A DNA stretch of 40,858 bases from Atkinsonella hypoxylon (GCA_000729835.1 JFHB01000251.1:1-40858), one strand, 5' to 3'; counted from the stretch's first letter, positions 8,180-20,647 are shown. The notes: generated from the letters alone by a model not told the origin. Made by a program: numbers and translations.

Positions 8180-11100
8180 AGTAGTAGCAATTGCTTTTAA
8201 TTATTACTAACTCTCCTTAAGCTTAAAAAGCTAAAATTGTAATATTTAAGATAGAGTAACTTTAGAAGGAGCTTAGTAAAAGAAATTATATTTTTTTTAT
8301 TAATAAAGAACTTAAAACTATACACTAATTCTATAAATTTTACTACTAAAATCTAGATTTCTAGATTTAAAAAAGGGATTTTATACCTTAAAAGAAAAGA
8401 AGCCTACTACTTTATTTTATTTACTATAAATTTATTAATAAACAGCTTAAATTATATAACTAACTTAAGCTAGTAGAACTACCTTCTTACTAAAATACTA
8501 TTAATGCTTCTATAGTACAGTAGGTATAAAGGTAGATTAATAGAATTATTAATAAGGCTAAATCTACTAAACTCCTTATAGATTTACTAATAGTAATACT
8601 AAAAGGAAAAGCTAAGGCTAAATTATCTAGATTTAACAGCTTAAGAGATACTATTTATAAAGCTAGTGCTAGTTCTACCTAGAATATTAAAGGAAAGTAA
8701 GTATAAAGATCTAGATTTATATTACTTACTAAGGACCTAGATCTATTAAATATACCTTAAACTACTAAAAAGAACTTACTAATTAAAGAACTAGCTAAAA
8801 TCTTACTGCTTTTATAGGCTTACTAAAGGTTTTATACCCTTAAGCTAAAGTATAAAGTAGAGAAAGCAGTAGAACTACTTAGAAAAAGGAACCTCTTACT
8901 AGAATAGCTTATAGGTTTTTCTATAGAAATTAGTAGGTAAATTAGTAAAATTAAAGGAGAATTAATTAATAAAATTAGTAGATTATAGAGAGAATTAAAC
9001 AATAAAATTGCTACTCTTTAGGTAGAGCAATAATACTTAGCCTAAAAGATAAAGACTACACTTAAGCTTTAGGATAAATATAATAGATAATACTATACCT
9101 AATAAGGCTTCTAGCTTAAGGATTATAGGTAAAGGGCTTTTAATTCTTACTTACCCCTAAAAAATAACTAAAACTAAAAGTAAGGTTAAAAGTAACCTTT
9201 AGGTAAAGGAAACTATATAATATAGAAATACTTTAAACACTTTAGTACTTTTCTAAAAGAATAAAAGCTACTATAATTTCTAAAGAATCTATTAAAGTAA
9301 TACTATAATAGTAAAGCTAAGAAAAGCTAAGATACTAAAAAAGACTAGAATTAAGCATTTAGTAACTTTAAATATTAGTATATAAATTAATAAGCACTAT
9401 ACTATATTAGAAACAATAATCTCTAGCTAAATCTAGCAGATAAAAGGCTAAATCTATATTAGAAATAGAATAACTAAAGCAATATATAGTCCTAAACCCC
9501 TAAGGAATAAATAAATTCTATATAGAAAATTACTAATATTAGTTACTTTAAACTCTTTAACAATAGAAATATCTATAAGCTAATTTTATATAAAGAAAAG
9601 TACACTATTTTCTATAATATAAAGCTATAAATCTAAGCTATTAAAGACTACTGTAGCTATAGTGTAATTAATGCCTAAGAAGCTATTTATATTAAGCTTT
9701 AAACTCTCTTTAAAGGGAATATATTAATATAGTATAAGTAGTATCTAGATTACTATAAAAAAACAGCTATTTTTAGCAGTTTAAACTCTATTTATACTGC
9801 TATCTATAAAGAATTTAGTATATAGATCTAGAATATAATAATATAGCTAGATTTAGCTAAGTTTATAGAGTAAAATATAATTAAAGAAAAATTATTTAGG
9901 GAATTTACCTCTAAAGTATTTTAATATATCTATATAAATAGTAAAACTACTAATCTTTAGCTCCTTTTAAGACTCTATTATAAGCTATACTTAAGATTAT
10001 AATAGCTATACTTAATTTTAATAGTAAAAGACCTAAGATCTATATATATTACTATAGTAAATAATAAGGTTAAGGATCTATAAGAATGCCTTAAGAATTT
10101 AGAAAAACAATAAAAATTAGAAAACTATAAGAAAGGTACTAATACCTACTATACTTAAAGTAAATTTAACAGTAAGAACTCTAAAAACAATAAAGTAGCC
10201 TAAGGTAATTAAGTAAACTAAAATAAGAGCAATAGTTAATTTTAGTTCTAACCTTTATTCTATAAAAATTACTAAAATAATTATCCTTAGTACCTACTAT
10301 AAAACTAAAGAAATTAGCTGCTAAGAGAGCAGTAGCTTTAGCTTTAGTAAAACTAGAATTTAGAGGCTAGCTAGAATTATTAGCTAAAGCTATAGTATTT
10401 TTAGTAGCTTTAACGTTTCTAATAATAGAGCTTACTATAGAATAATAAGGAATATATCTATATAATAACATTTAAAGATAAATCTAACTAGAAAGACTAT
10501 AAGAAGTACCTTAAAAGCTATAAATACTAGCTAATAGAAGAAGAAGAAATAGTTAATACTAAAGAACTACTAACTAGCCTAGAATCTAACTTTATTAAAA
10601 CCTATTTTACTAAAAGTAAAGAAAAGTAAAAGAAAAAGGTTTAGATAAAGGTAAACTAAAAGAATTTATAGAGAATCTAGATAAAGTAAGTAGTTAAAGT
10701 AGTTATAAAGCTATAGCTTATTAAATCTAGTATTTTAAAGTTAAATTCCTTTCTAAAGATTTCTATTTAATTCTATAATAAAGAACTATTATATTAAATC
10801 TACTTAGATACTAGAACCTCTTTAGTGCTAGTTAATAAAGTATAGTTAACTTAGTTTAGTTAGAATATAAAATAGGCAAAAATAGAGCTAAAACTAGTTA
10901 CTAGAGTGCAATTATCCTTCTATATCTCTAAGATAGCTACATTTAACTTCTATATCCCTAGATCTATATATAGCGTACTTATAACTAGCTATTTTACAGT
11001 TATAGCTAATATAATAAGTAACTTAGAACTAAAGCTCCTTTTAGGTTTAACCTTCCTCTATAATTATAGTGTTAAAATCGATTTTATCTGCTCTAAGGCT

Positions 11101-11893
11101 ACTATTAGGTCTATTTATAATATAGTTATAGAAATAGGTATTTTCTAGCTAATTTTAAAGATTCTATATTAGAATATAACAGCAGTATAAGCTATAATAA
11201 TTCCGCTAAAATTATAGAAGTATATTCTAGTTAAATAGAAGGAGGTACTAGCTAATAAGAAAGCTACTGCCTACTATATATACTTAAAATCTAACCTTAT
11301 TCTAGATACATTGCTTAGTATAACTAACTAGAAACAAATAGTAGTTTATAACTATTTAGATAAATTTATTATAATCTAAAAAAATTAGAAGGTTACTTAT
11401 CTTTAGTATAATAAAGGGCTTAAGGCTAACTATATAATTATAAACCTATTTAATTTATATATATATTTTTCTAAGGATATTGCACCTAATAATAGTCTAT
11501 TACCTATAGAAGATTATAAGTTATAGAAAGAAGGTAACAGTAGTAGATTTAACTCTAAGAAAGTTAATAATAATATCCCTATATATAGAATCTCTTGTTC
11601 TAAGGATGTACTATATATTTACAATAAATATAAGGTTAAGGTAGAAAACTTAAACCTAGATATTGCAACTAAGCTTATTAACTTAATGGATAAATACAAC
11701 ATTTATTGTAATAAAGGTATTATTTCTATACCTAAAAACTAGCATATAAGAGTAGATCTAGTAGATAGATAGTAGAAGCAGCTAAAACCTATCTAAATCT
11801 ACCTACTAGGAGCTAAAGATAAAGCTAAATTAGATAAGGTTTACAACAAACTGTATTTAAGTAGAAAAATGTTATATTTAAACAACCTAGTAG
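8180..11893 (+). pseudogene. gypsy-II gag-protease-RT N-terminus, copy 1 (broken off)
   Basis: A single reading frame can be followed from about 8230 to 11893, broken only by TAA/TAG at Gln/Trp positions. In order there is a long gag part with a helical, Glu/Lys-rich stretch (about 8790-9060), Gln/Asn-rich sequence (about 10200-10430), an aspartic protease whose active-site triad reads DTR (LDTRTSLVLVNK near 10808) instead of DTG, and the approach to RT. The longest unbroken piece is 10906-11148. Bases 9100-11893 align with 28485-31278 with no net gap. The frame ends at repeat X and its continuation is not found nearby. No CCHC knuckle was recognised. Confidence 0.85.
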
Positions 11894-13822
11894 TTTGTCG
11901 CCTCAAAACCAAACCCCTAAATAACTATGCAGCCTACACTAAAGCGGGTAACAATGTAGTGCACGTTAAGATCGAAGAGGATCGGCAAAGAGCGAGATAT
12001 TTGTTAGTGCATACTATTAAACAATAGCAGGTAAGAAGATTAAATAGTTAGAAAAGGCAGAAATAAAATATTAATTGCGGCTTAGAAGATATATATATAT
12101 AAAAGGAGCTAAATATATTAAAGAGTTAGAGAAAGTATTACTAGCAGTAAAGTAATGTCTTTTAAGAGTTAAGTGTTATAAATTAAAATAGGCTAAAAGA
12201 TATTAATTAATTAAAAAGAGCTAAAGCTAAAAAGAGCTAGCAGAAGCTACTTATGCGCTTACTTGCTTAAACTATCTAGACGTTTAGGCAATACGCACTC
12301 TTATAGAGAAATTCTATATATAGTATCCCTTATAAAGCTAATATAAGAGCGTAAGGGGGTAACCCTACTGCAACATAATACCTTCCTAGTTATAAATAAG
12401 CTTATAAAGTAAGACTTATAAGTAACTTAACCCTCTAGCTAATTCCTTTAATCCTAAAGTCTTAATCCTTTTATCTTCTATAATAGCTTTAGCGTCTTTA
12501 GTATATATAGTAGCATCCCTCTTACTAGCAATAGCGTCCTTATAGCTAAGCGCTTTTCTTTACAATAAGCAACTCTTTCTTAGCGATTTACACTTTATTT
12601 AGTTGCCTTAGATGTAATTAAATAGTGTCTTTTATTTACCTTAATTATCTCTTACTAAGTGCTAGAATAGAAGAGAGCTAGTAGTATAACACTAAGGTTT
12701 ATATTAGTAACAGAATTATAGGCTATTATAGGTTGTTTAGTAATATATCTTTAAGCTAATACTTCTATTTAATCCTTTATAGTATAGTATTCTCTAGCTC
12801 TAAGCGCTTATTTTGCTGCCCTTATAATCTCTTTATCCTTTTGCCTAGATTTCTACTTCTATACTAATAGCTCTATAAAACGTAAAGACAGCAGCTAATA
12901 CTTTAAGTTCTATAATTATTATAGAAGCTAGTTCTTACTGTAAGATTCTATTTAATCTTTTTACGTAAGATCTTATAGTATACTAGAAATTCTAGTAAAG
13001 ACCTCTAAATTGTTTAGCAGTAGTAACAATAAAGGGCTTTATAAATTAGTTATAGGCTGTAGTAGCACCTTAAACGTTATAATTAAAGACTTCTTTTATG
13101 CAAAAGGAAGTAGCTTATAATGTATAAGAGCTTAGCTAGACTTACTTATCTACATTAGAAGATATAAACGCTATTCCCTTACTGTTATTGCTACTTTAAT
13201 AGTTCTATTATAGATAATAGAATTACTATTAAACTAAATAGCAGCAATAAACTAATTCTTCTAAAGTTATATAAGCATTTATCTATTAACCTCTATTAAC
13301 TATTTAATTACTTAATTATAATTGCTTAAGGTAAATTTCTAGGCATTAAGCTCCTTTAGAATAGGAATTCTACTACTAGTTATCTATAAGTAATATCTTA
13401 AGATAAAACGCTTTATAGTATCTTCCTAGAGGTAGCTAAGGTTAAAGCCTATAGTCTTAGCTTTTTTAATAACTATATACCTATTTATAAAACTAAGCTT
13501 ATTTACTACTATTATACATAAGACTATTGTAACTCTATTAGTACCTTTACAGTAGTTATAAAACTAATTAATAGAGTTATTAGTTATAACTTAGTTGTAA
13601 AGGTGCAGTTTAAATTTGTTCTCTAATGTTTAAGTAATTCTATAGTTACTATATTAAGTATAAGGTATATTATATAAGCTGTTACTAATAAGATTAATTA
13701 GAAGATACTTAACTAAACAATAAAGCGTTTATATTAAGAAGGATAAATAGGTATATCTATATTTCTAGTTACTCTTCTGCTTATAATATAGTACTAAAAT
13801 TGCCTAAAATAGGTATAAATAC
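11894..13822 (-). repeat. repeat X, copy 1 (unidentified, 1929 bp)
   Basis: This segment is the reverse complement of 37272-39200; both are exactly 1929 bp and the copies differ mainly by transitions. The outer edge shared by both copies is TTTGTCGCCTCAAAACC, and flanking sequences diverge immediately beyond it, so this looks like a true element end, possibly an LTR end (...GGCGACA). The first about 110 bases are visibly less AT-mutated. I do not recognise a protein in it. It cuts gypsy-II copy 1 at 11893. Copy 2 starts where a gypsy-II LTR ends, so the other end of X is not defined by it and X may extend toward 16200. Confidence 0.7.
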
Positions 13823-16249
13823 TAAAGGAGCTATAAAGTTTATGCCTAACTATAGACTATAGCTTTAAACCTTTTAATTCTACCTTTAGGTTCTATATTA
13901 AAGTAATAATAGTATCCCTTTAAGCAATTAAAGATAAAATAAGTTTAGTAGTTGTTAAAGAAGAGAAAGCTAGTAATAAGTCTTTACTTACTTATTTTGT
14001 TATATAAAGCAGAAGAGTTATAGCTTATATTATAACAGCAGAAAATAAGTTAAAACCTATCTTTAATTCTATATACCTTTTAACCTATAAGTTTTGCAAT
14101 CTTACTTTAGTTTATCTTTTCTATATTAATTATAAAAGACTCCTTAAAGATAACTACTGTACGCTTAATCCTATAAGTAATAATCCTTACTATAGCAGTA
14201 AGCTAGAATTAATCTAACTATTTACAATAAGTCTTTTGCTTAAAGGACTTTATTAGAAAGCTATAAACATTATTAAGATAATTAAACTAGATTGCTAAAC
14301 TTTAGCTAGGCTATATTAACTCTATAAGCCTAAAGTTATCTAAATTATAATTCTAATAAAGTAGTAGGCTAAAAGAAGGCTACTTAAAACGTTACTAAAA
14401 GAGAGGCAGTTAGCGCTTATAAAGCTTCTTAAGAGGTAAATCTACTTAATCTTACTCTTCTATATAAAAGAAATTGCTAACTAGCTTATAGACTTACACT
14501 ATAATGTAGTATATTAGTAGGTTCTTTAACGTTTTAAAGTAATATATTTATCCCTTATATATAACTCTAAAGCTAGTCTTAGAAATAGGTTCCTAGTATT
14601 TATCTTCTATTTTAGCAGTAAAGATTAAATAGCTTTTAAAAAATTAAAGGTAAAAAAGAGCTTAGGTAGGTACTTATAATAAAAATATTATAAGAATAAA
14701 GGAATAAAGAGAGAGAAAGAGTAGAAATATAGGCTATATTATAGCTAGTATTATCTTAATAAATCCTTAGTTAATAGCTGTTTATAATTGTTGTAATTTA
14801 GTAGAGGCTAATAGTAAATATATACTAAGACTTTAATAGCTATAAACTTATTAAGTAATTTATAACATTCTCTTTAACTAATTATATTTATCTTCCTTCT
14901 TTCTTCTTATAACTACCTTTCTATATAGCCTCTTTCTTATTATCTTTATTAGTACCTTTAATTATTTAATTATAACTAAAAAGCTTCCTTAAAACTATAA
15001 GAATCTTATAAATATATAGAATATTATTAGTAAAAGAATCCCTTTTACTGCTCTCTCTTATTAGGTTACTCTCTCTTAGAATAGTTAAATAAATATCTTT
15101 TCTTTAATAACGCTTATTAATACAGTAAGCCTTTTATAAAAAAGCTTTTAATTACACTTCTATTCTCTTATTATATTAATAAACCTTACCTCTTTAGTAT
15201 AAATTTACCTTTAAGCTTTAAGTTTATAGAGGCAACAACATTAGTGCTAGTAGATACTTAATATACACTAAAGTTACTTTTTAATAGAGTTCTATACTTA
15301 ATATACCTTTAAGAGCTATTAAATTCTTTTGTAATTAGAATCTTAAGGCTTAGTTTATTAATAGCACTATAAAAGAAGGCTCTCTTTTGCGTAAGGTTGC
15401 ACTAGAATTAAACGTTAAGAACTTTATCTTTATTCTAACTAAGATAGCTTATTCTTATAGATATTTCTATTATATACTTACTAATTGTTAAGAGCGCTAT
15501 AAAGCCCTTTTAATCTTATTCTTTAGTAAAGAGAATAGTGTATTTTGCTCTTATTACACTAATATATATCTTTAAACAGTTACCTTATTTAAAGAATATA
15601 TCTACTTTCTATTTTACAGCTATACCTCTCTTAAGGATATCTATAGCAGCTTATACAGCAATTATATCTAGAGTAGCTCTACTGCTGTAAGCTATAAATA
15701 GCGATTTACAAAAGGTTATAGTAACTATAGCTAGATTCACTATAATACTCCTTTTATAACGTTCTAGGGCAAAGATTAAGTAGATTAACTATTTATCCTT
15801 TTAAGGCTCTAGAAGGTCCTTTATAAGGATCTCTCTCCCTTTATAGCAGTTAATATTCCTTACCCTTTCCTCTAAACATTAAAACTGCTAGAATTTCGCT
15901 AAAAGATTAAGTATAAATTACTTAAGTTAAAAGATAAAAAAACAGAAAAAGAGTAAAGGCTAAGCAGCCTTTTTAGTTAAAATAGAATAGAACTATACTT
16001 ATCTTTAGTAGTTTTTAAAAACTTTTTATATATTCTATTTAATCTAGGTTTATAGTCTTAATTCTAATTAGCTTTAAATCTTTAAATAATCTTAATATAC
16101 TATTATTAAATCTTAGTTAGTCTTAAATATATAAATAAATAAACTTAACCTCTCTTCTCCCTAAAGCTAAAGATATAGAGACTGTAGCATTAGCTTTTGT
16201 AAAAGCTACAATAAGTTATATATCTTAGTAAAATCGTAAGTAAATTACT
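13823..16249. other. unassigned AT-rich sequence, probably continuing repeat X or the - strand gypsy
   Basis: No gene can be supported. Reading frames on both strands are interrupted only by TAA/TAG, which RIP alone would produce, so neither strand stands out. It lies downstream of the - strand integrase tail (16250-17132) and upstream of the part of X that is duplicated at 37272. It could be 3' sequence of that gypsy element, a further ORF, or the body of X. No second copy is in the window. Confidence 0.4.
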
Positions 16250-17132
16250 AAGATTAAATAATATTATTAATCTTCTTATAGCTTCTACGCTCTTCTTTAG
16301 GTATTATTAGTAAATAAACTTCTATTATATACTTTAGATAACGTTATAGTAGAAGATCTACTTTAGCGTTATTATCCCTAAAATCCTCTTTTTAGTACAG
16401 CTATAATATATAGTCCTTAGAAACTATTTAATCTAATATATTATACTAGGCATTAGTAGGCTGCAATTTATTAGTATCTTGCTTAAAGTCGCTAGTGTCT
16501 TCGCTATACTAAGCAGTATATTGTAGGGTATAGAGCTATTTGTTAGCAGTAAAAGTCTACTATCCCTCTAGATTAAGCCTAAACTTCTTAATGTAATCCC
16601 TAAAAATAGTCTTATTAAGCACTATACTATCTAGGGTCTTTAAACAGTAGGCGCTAGTAACTTTCGCTTAGCTATATACTTTAAAAGAACTATTCTATTG
16701 CATTACTAACTTCTTCTTTATTAATATATCTATAACCCTTTATATATTATATATAAGAACTAGATCTTCTAGGACTAATTAATCTTTCTCCTTTTGCAAT
16801 AATGCCTCTTAGTTCTAGTTTATTTAATTAGCTAAGCGTTGCCTAAATGCAAAGACTTTTATGTAAGTCTTCTAGATATCTACTTCCTTTTGTTCTAGCA
16901 TTCTAACTCTTACTTTAAAGAGATTCTACTTTATTATAACTTCTAACTAATTAATTAACCTCTAAGTAGAAAATTTAACTTCTAAAGGAAGAATAAGCTT
17001 CTAACTATAAATTAGGTAGAAAGCGGATTTACTGTATAACGCTTATACAGCTATATAGTCTGCTAACAGTGCCTTATCTAGCAATTTAAACTACTTTCTG
17101 TTAGAACCTTCTATCTTTAAAAGGGCAGATAT
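16250..17132 (-). pseudogene. gypsy-type integrase C-terminal part
   Basis: The - strand encodes a segment typical of the end of Ty3/gypsy integrases in fungi: AFYLIYSQKLILPLEVKF near 17010, ahead of a Leu/Glu-rich helical stretch, DLVLIYNIQR near 16780 (the GDLVLVY strand of the integrase C-terminal SH3-like/GPY domain), and an acidic tail ending about 16250. The catalytic core lies upstream and is missing because the gypsy-I LTR at 17133 cuts the gene. Stops are TAA/TAG at expected Gln/Trp codons. Whether it belongs to gypsy-I or a third family is not decided; gypsy-II integrase at 33100-34345 is different. Confidence 0.75.
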
Positions 17133-17455
17133 TGTAATGGACTGACCTAGGAGCTGCTGCTAACTAGCGTCTATAATGAGAACTATAATTATAGGGAGGA
17201 AAGGAGGAAGAGAGAAGGAACTAGAAGCCTCCCTATGCCCCTATACTATATATCTAGGGGTGGGTCTATCCCCTTAGGAGCCCCTTTTAGCATGTGCTCT
17301 ATAGCTAAGGTCCTCTCTCTAGGGCCTAGTAAAGCCTAGCTAACCCCTAAACGAATACAGCTCGCTTCTATCCCTTTACCTACATAGATCTCTGTCCCTC
17401 TCCTGCTGTCCTCCCTCTACTGAAAGACCCGAGCCTAAGGCTCGAGTCTATAACA
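17133..17455 (-). repeat. gypsy-I LTR, copy G2
   Basis: This is a 323-bp copy beginning TGTAATGGACT and ending AGTCTATAACA on the + strand, the least mutated of the three. The hairpin CGAGCCT-A-AGGCTCG is at 17430-17444. Flanking bases (GATAT left, TTACC right) do not form a target duplication, and the sequences on the two sides are unrelated, so it is not a simple solo-LTR insertion. Confidence 0.82.
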
Positions 17456-17516
17456 TTACCTTTAACTAAAAAACAAAAGAAAATAAACTCCCCTTTATAG
17501 AGGCCTATATAGCTAT

Positions 17517-17546
17517 AAAAAAAAAAATAAAATAAAATAAAATAAA
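17517..17546. repeat. A-tract and (TAAAA)n microsatellite
   Basis: Eleven A residues are followed by three TAAAA units and a partial fourth, 61 bases right of LTR copy G2. Confidence 0.9.
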
Positions 17547-19142
17547 GGAAATTTCTTAGTAAGTAGTAAAGAGGCGTTAGTGCTTACAGCGTAGAGGTAT
17601 AACTACCTAAAAGGCGCTTTATTACTCTCTAGGTAGTTGTAGAATAGAAGCTAGAGGAACTATATAGTGTCCCTAGAGTAGCGTAGAAGCTAGAGCTAGA
17701 ATAGTAGCGCTAGCAGAAGGTGTAGGGGCTAGAGTAGGTAAGGATATAACTAGCGCTCTAGATTAAGGCCCTGCTCTAGTAGGTATAGATAAGAATATAA
17801 TATCTTTAGATAGCTTAGCGCTTTAGGCATAAAGGTATAGTTTTAAGGGAGAGAAAAATAGAGAAGAAAGAGGCTAAAGGAGCAGTAGGCTAGGTTAGAG
17901 TTATATACTTTAGAAATATAGATAGCAATTAGCGCTATAAGCAGTTTAAGCTTTTAAGCTTTACCTAAAGGCAGATATATTTCTAGTGTATTACCTTAAG
18001 GTTATTCTATAAGGGTAAAAGAACAATATATAGCAGTAAGGAAGCCTTATATAGCAGTAAAGGGGCAGCAGTAGTAGAGGTTAGCAGTATATAATAAGGT
18101 ATAAGTATAGATAGAGGTAATAATAAGAGTACAGTAATAGCAGTAGTAGTAATAGGTACAGAAGAGAATAAGAAGTTATTGTTAATGTCTATAGAGATAT
18201 ACTTATACTTATTAGGGTTAAACTTATTATCCTTTAGAACAATAGAGGCTATAGTGCTTTTATAGATTGCAGAAGAAAAGAGAGTAGGTATAGAAAGGCT
18301 ATTAGCTTAAGTTATATAATAAGGAGAAGGAGAGAGTATAACCTTCTCTTCTATATAATTAGTAGTAAGTATATCCTTAAGAATAGTATTATAGTAATTA
18401 TAAATATTTAAGAACTTATAAGTAAGGATAGTTTAGTAGGTAAGTTAGCTAAAGTAAAAGGGAATTAATATAGACTTAACTATAAAACCTTAGTTAGTAA
18501 GTTTCTATATTCTAGTAAAGTAATACTGTAGGCAAGAATGCTTAGTAAAGAGGCTTAGATTCTAAATACAGCCTCTATACCTCTATATATATAGTTAGTA
18601 TTCTCTCCTTTAGCTAAAATAACAGTTATATAAGCTCTTCTTATAAAGGTTATTATAATACAGTATATAAATATCCTTAAGGATATTGCTATTAAATAGC
18701 TCTAAATTATTTAAGTCCCTTTATATAAAGAAACTATAGATATAGCAGTAATAAGGGACTATTAGCACTATTAGAGTAGAGGCAGTAGAGGCACTAGCGC
18801 TAGTAATACAGCTGTTAAAGTTCTAGATGTATTCTAGGTTAGTAAAAAGATAAGCTATATATAGATAAAGGGGCAGCGTACTTTAGGCTAATAGAATAAT
18901 ATTTTATAGTTCTAATTAGCTAGCTACTTATAGTTAAATAAATTCTATTTAGAGGCAATAGAAGGAAGTTCTTTTACGTTAAAAAGAGCAATAGTAGCTA
19001 TATAGTGTAAGGAGGAATTTTAGAAAGTAATAATAGAATTATTTATTTATAATATAGAGGTAAAATATAATATAAAGAAGGAAGAAAAAGGTAAGAGAGA
19101 GAGAAGAGAAATTGTTTATTTTTATATTAAAAATAGCTAAAA

Positions 19143-19262
19143 GCTAGCTACTAGTTTATTGTACGCTAAAGGGATAATAACAATAATAACTATTTACGCT
19201 CTACTAGCTATTAGTTTATTGTACACTAAGAGAATAACACTAATAATAACTGTTTACGCTCT
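19143..19262. repeat. 60-bp direct tandem duplication
   Basis: 19143-19202 and 19203-19262 are two tandem copies with an exact 60-bp period, both containing TTTATTGTAC and ending TTTACGCT. They differ mainly by transitions, so the duplication predates much of the mutation. Confidence 0.85.
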
Positions 19263-19901
19263 ATACCCTTAATAACACCCCTTATATATAGATAGATTAT
19301 ATATAACTAATAACTGTTTATAATAACAATAAGAATAAGAGAGAGGAGGTACCTCTTAGTTAATAAGAGGGATTATTACGCAATAATTGCTTTAAACGCA
19401 AAAAGACCTAAAGATATAAGCAGTTTATACACTAGTAATACTAGCATTATAGCTAGCGCCTATATAATAGGCAGATAATTAATAGCTATATATAGAGAAT
19501 TATAAGGCAGAGAGAGGCAGAGAGTTAATAGACCCTAGAAGGGTATAATTAAGTAAAGAGGGCGTAATTAACCTATTATAATGTAACTAATAGGTTAGTT
19601 AGTAGAGCAATTAACAGCTATTGCTTAGATGCTATAGGCAATTAGAGGGAAGAGGGGTAGAGCAAATGTTTATTTATATATTAGCTCTATAACGCTACAC
19701 TAATAACAACTAATGCGTTAGTGCAGTAATAGAGTAGCTAGAGTAAAGCACCTAGGTGTAGATATTATACTTCTATTTTTTTATAAATAGACAATAGAGG
19801 AAATGTAAAAAGGGAGTAAATAGAGTATTAGCTGCTATCTATAGTACTTACTATACACAACAAAAGAGATTATTATAAGGCCTAAGAGGAGAAAGAGAGT
19901 A

Positions 19902-20223
19902 TATTATAGACTTAAGCCTTAGGCTTAGGTCTTTAGTAAAGGGAGAACAGCAGAAGAGAGATAGAGATCTATATAGATAAAGGGATAAAAGCAAGCTGCA
20001 TTTATTTAGAGGTTAGCTGGGCTTTACTAGGCCCTAGAGAGGGGACCTTAGCTACAGAGTATATACTAAAAGGGGCTCCTAAGGGAATAGACCTACCCCT
20101 AAATATATAGTATAGGGGCATAGGGAGGCTTCTAGTTCCTTCTCTCTTCCTCCTTTCCTCCCTATAATTATAGTTCTCATTATAGACGCTAGTTAGCAGC
20201 AGCTCCTAGGCCAGTCCATTACA
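19902..20223 (+). repeat. gypsy-I LTR, copy G3 (inverted)
   Basis: This is 322 bp reading TATTATAGACT ... AGTCCATTACA, the reverse complement of G1/G2. A purine-rich tract lies just left of it, so it has the setting of a 3' LTR of a + strand element. On the right, at 20224, gypsy-II gag begins abruptly in mid-gene. The left half (hairpin end) is more heavily mutated than the right half. Confidence 0.82.
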
Positions 20224-20644
20224 CTAGGATATTAAAGGAAAGCAAGTACAGGGATCTAGATTTGCACTGCTTGCTGAGGACCTAGATCTATTGGATACGC
20301 CTTAAACCACTAGGAAGGACTTGCCAATTAAAGAACTAGCTGAAATCTTGCTGCTTTTGCAGGCCTACTAGAGGTTTTATACCCTTAAGCTAGGGTATAA
20401 AGCAGAGGAAGCAGCAGATCTACTTAGAAAAGGGAACCCCTTACTAGAATAGCTTGCAGGTTTTTCTGCGGAAATTAGCAGGTAAATCAGCGGAATTAGG
20501 GGAGAATTAATTAACGAAATTAGCGGATTATAGGGAGAATTAAACAATAAAATCGCCGCTCTTTAGGCAGGGCAACAATACTTAGCCCAGAAGATAGAGA
20601 CTACACCTAAGCCTTAGGACAGATACAACGGACAATACTATGCC
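20224..20644 (+). pseudogene. gypsy-II gag fragment (copy 2)
   Basis: 421 bp align gaplessly with 8679-9099. The gag frame is visible (LLLLQAY near 20350), with fewer mutations than copy 1: more CAG, GCC and CGC remain. It ends with ATGCC (20640-20644), the left half of the copia target duplication. Confidence 0.85.
20640..20644. repeat. target-site duplication ATGCC, left
   Basis: The same five bases follow the other copia LTR at 28480-28484; the uninterrupted copy 1 reads ATACC once at 9095-9099. Three extra T residues lie between this duplication and the TGAAAA end of the LTR. Confidence 0.85.
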
Positions 20645-20647
20645 TTT

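Larger units (their letters stand above)
17456..19901. other. unidentified 2.4-kb segment between inverted gypsy-I LTRs
   Basis: The + strand can be read as a RIP-broken protein-coding region: about 17600-17890 gives a charged coiled-coil-like stretch (Leu, Glu, Gln, Arg heptad flavour), and 18270-19130 a further frame broken only by TAA/TAG. No domain is recognised. The segment ends on the right with a purine-rich run, AAGAGGAGAAAGAGAG (19885-19900), directly against the inverted LTR, as a polypurine tract would. It also contains a pentanucleotide microsatellite and a 60-bp tandem duplication. It may be the 3' part of a gypsy-I element, a captured host gene or another transposon. Confidence 0.4.

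Noticed and set aside
11894..12060. Gypsy-II gag-pol seems to stay open into repeat X on the + strand
   Set aside because: Copy 2 shows the true continuation into RT (from 31279); the open stretch past 11893 is chance in a lightly mutated segment.
13000..13900. Transposase or tyrosine recombinase (Crypton or Starship captain) in repeat X
   Set aside because: No catalytic motif or family pattern could be read on either strand; frames are open only in the trivial sense that RIP makes TAA/TAG.
17517..17546. Poly(A) tail of a LINE element
   Set aside because: The A-run with TAAAA units has no RT or endonuclease sequence before it on either strand and no target duplication; it is better called a microsatellite.
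17133..20223. A DNA transposon with about 320-bp terminal inverted repeats
   Set aside because: A third copy of the same block at 5311-5633 is attached to gypsy-I gag as a 5' LTR, and the outer flanks show no target duplication.
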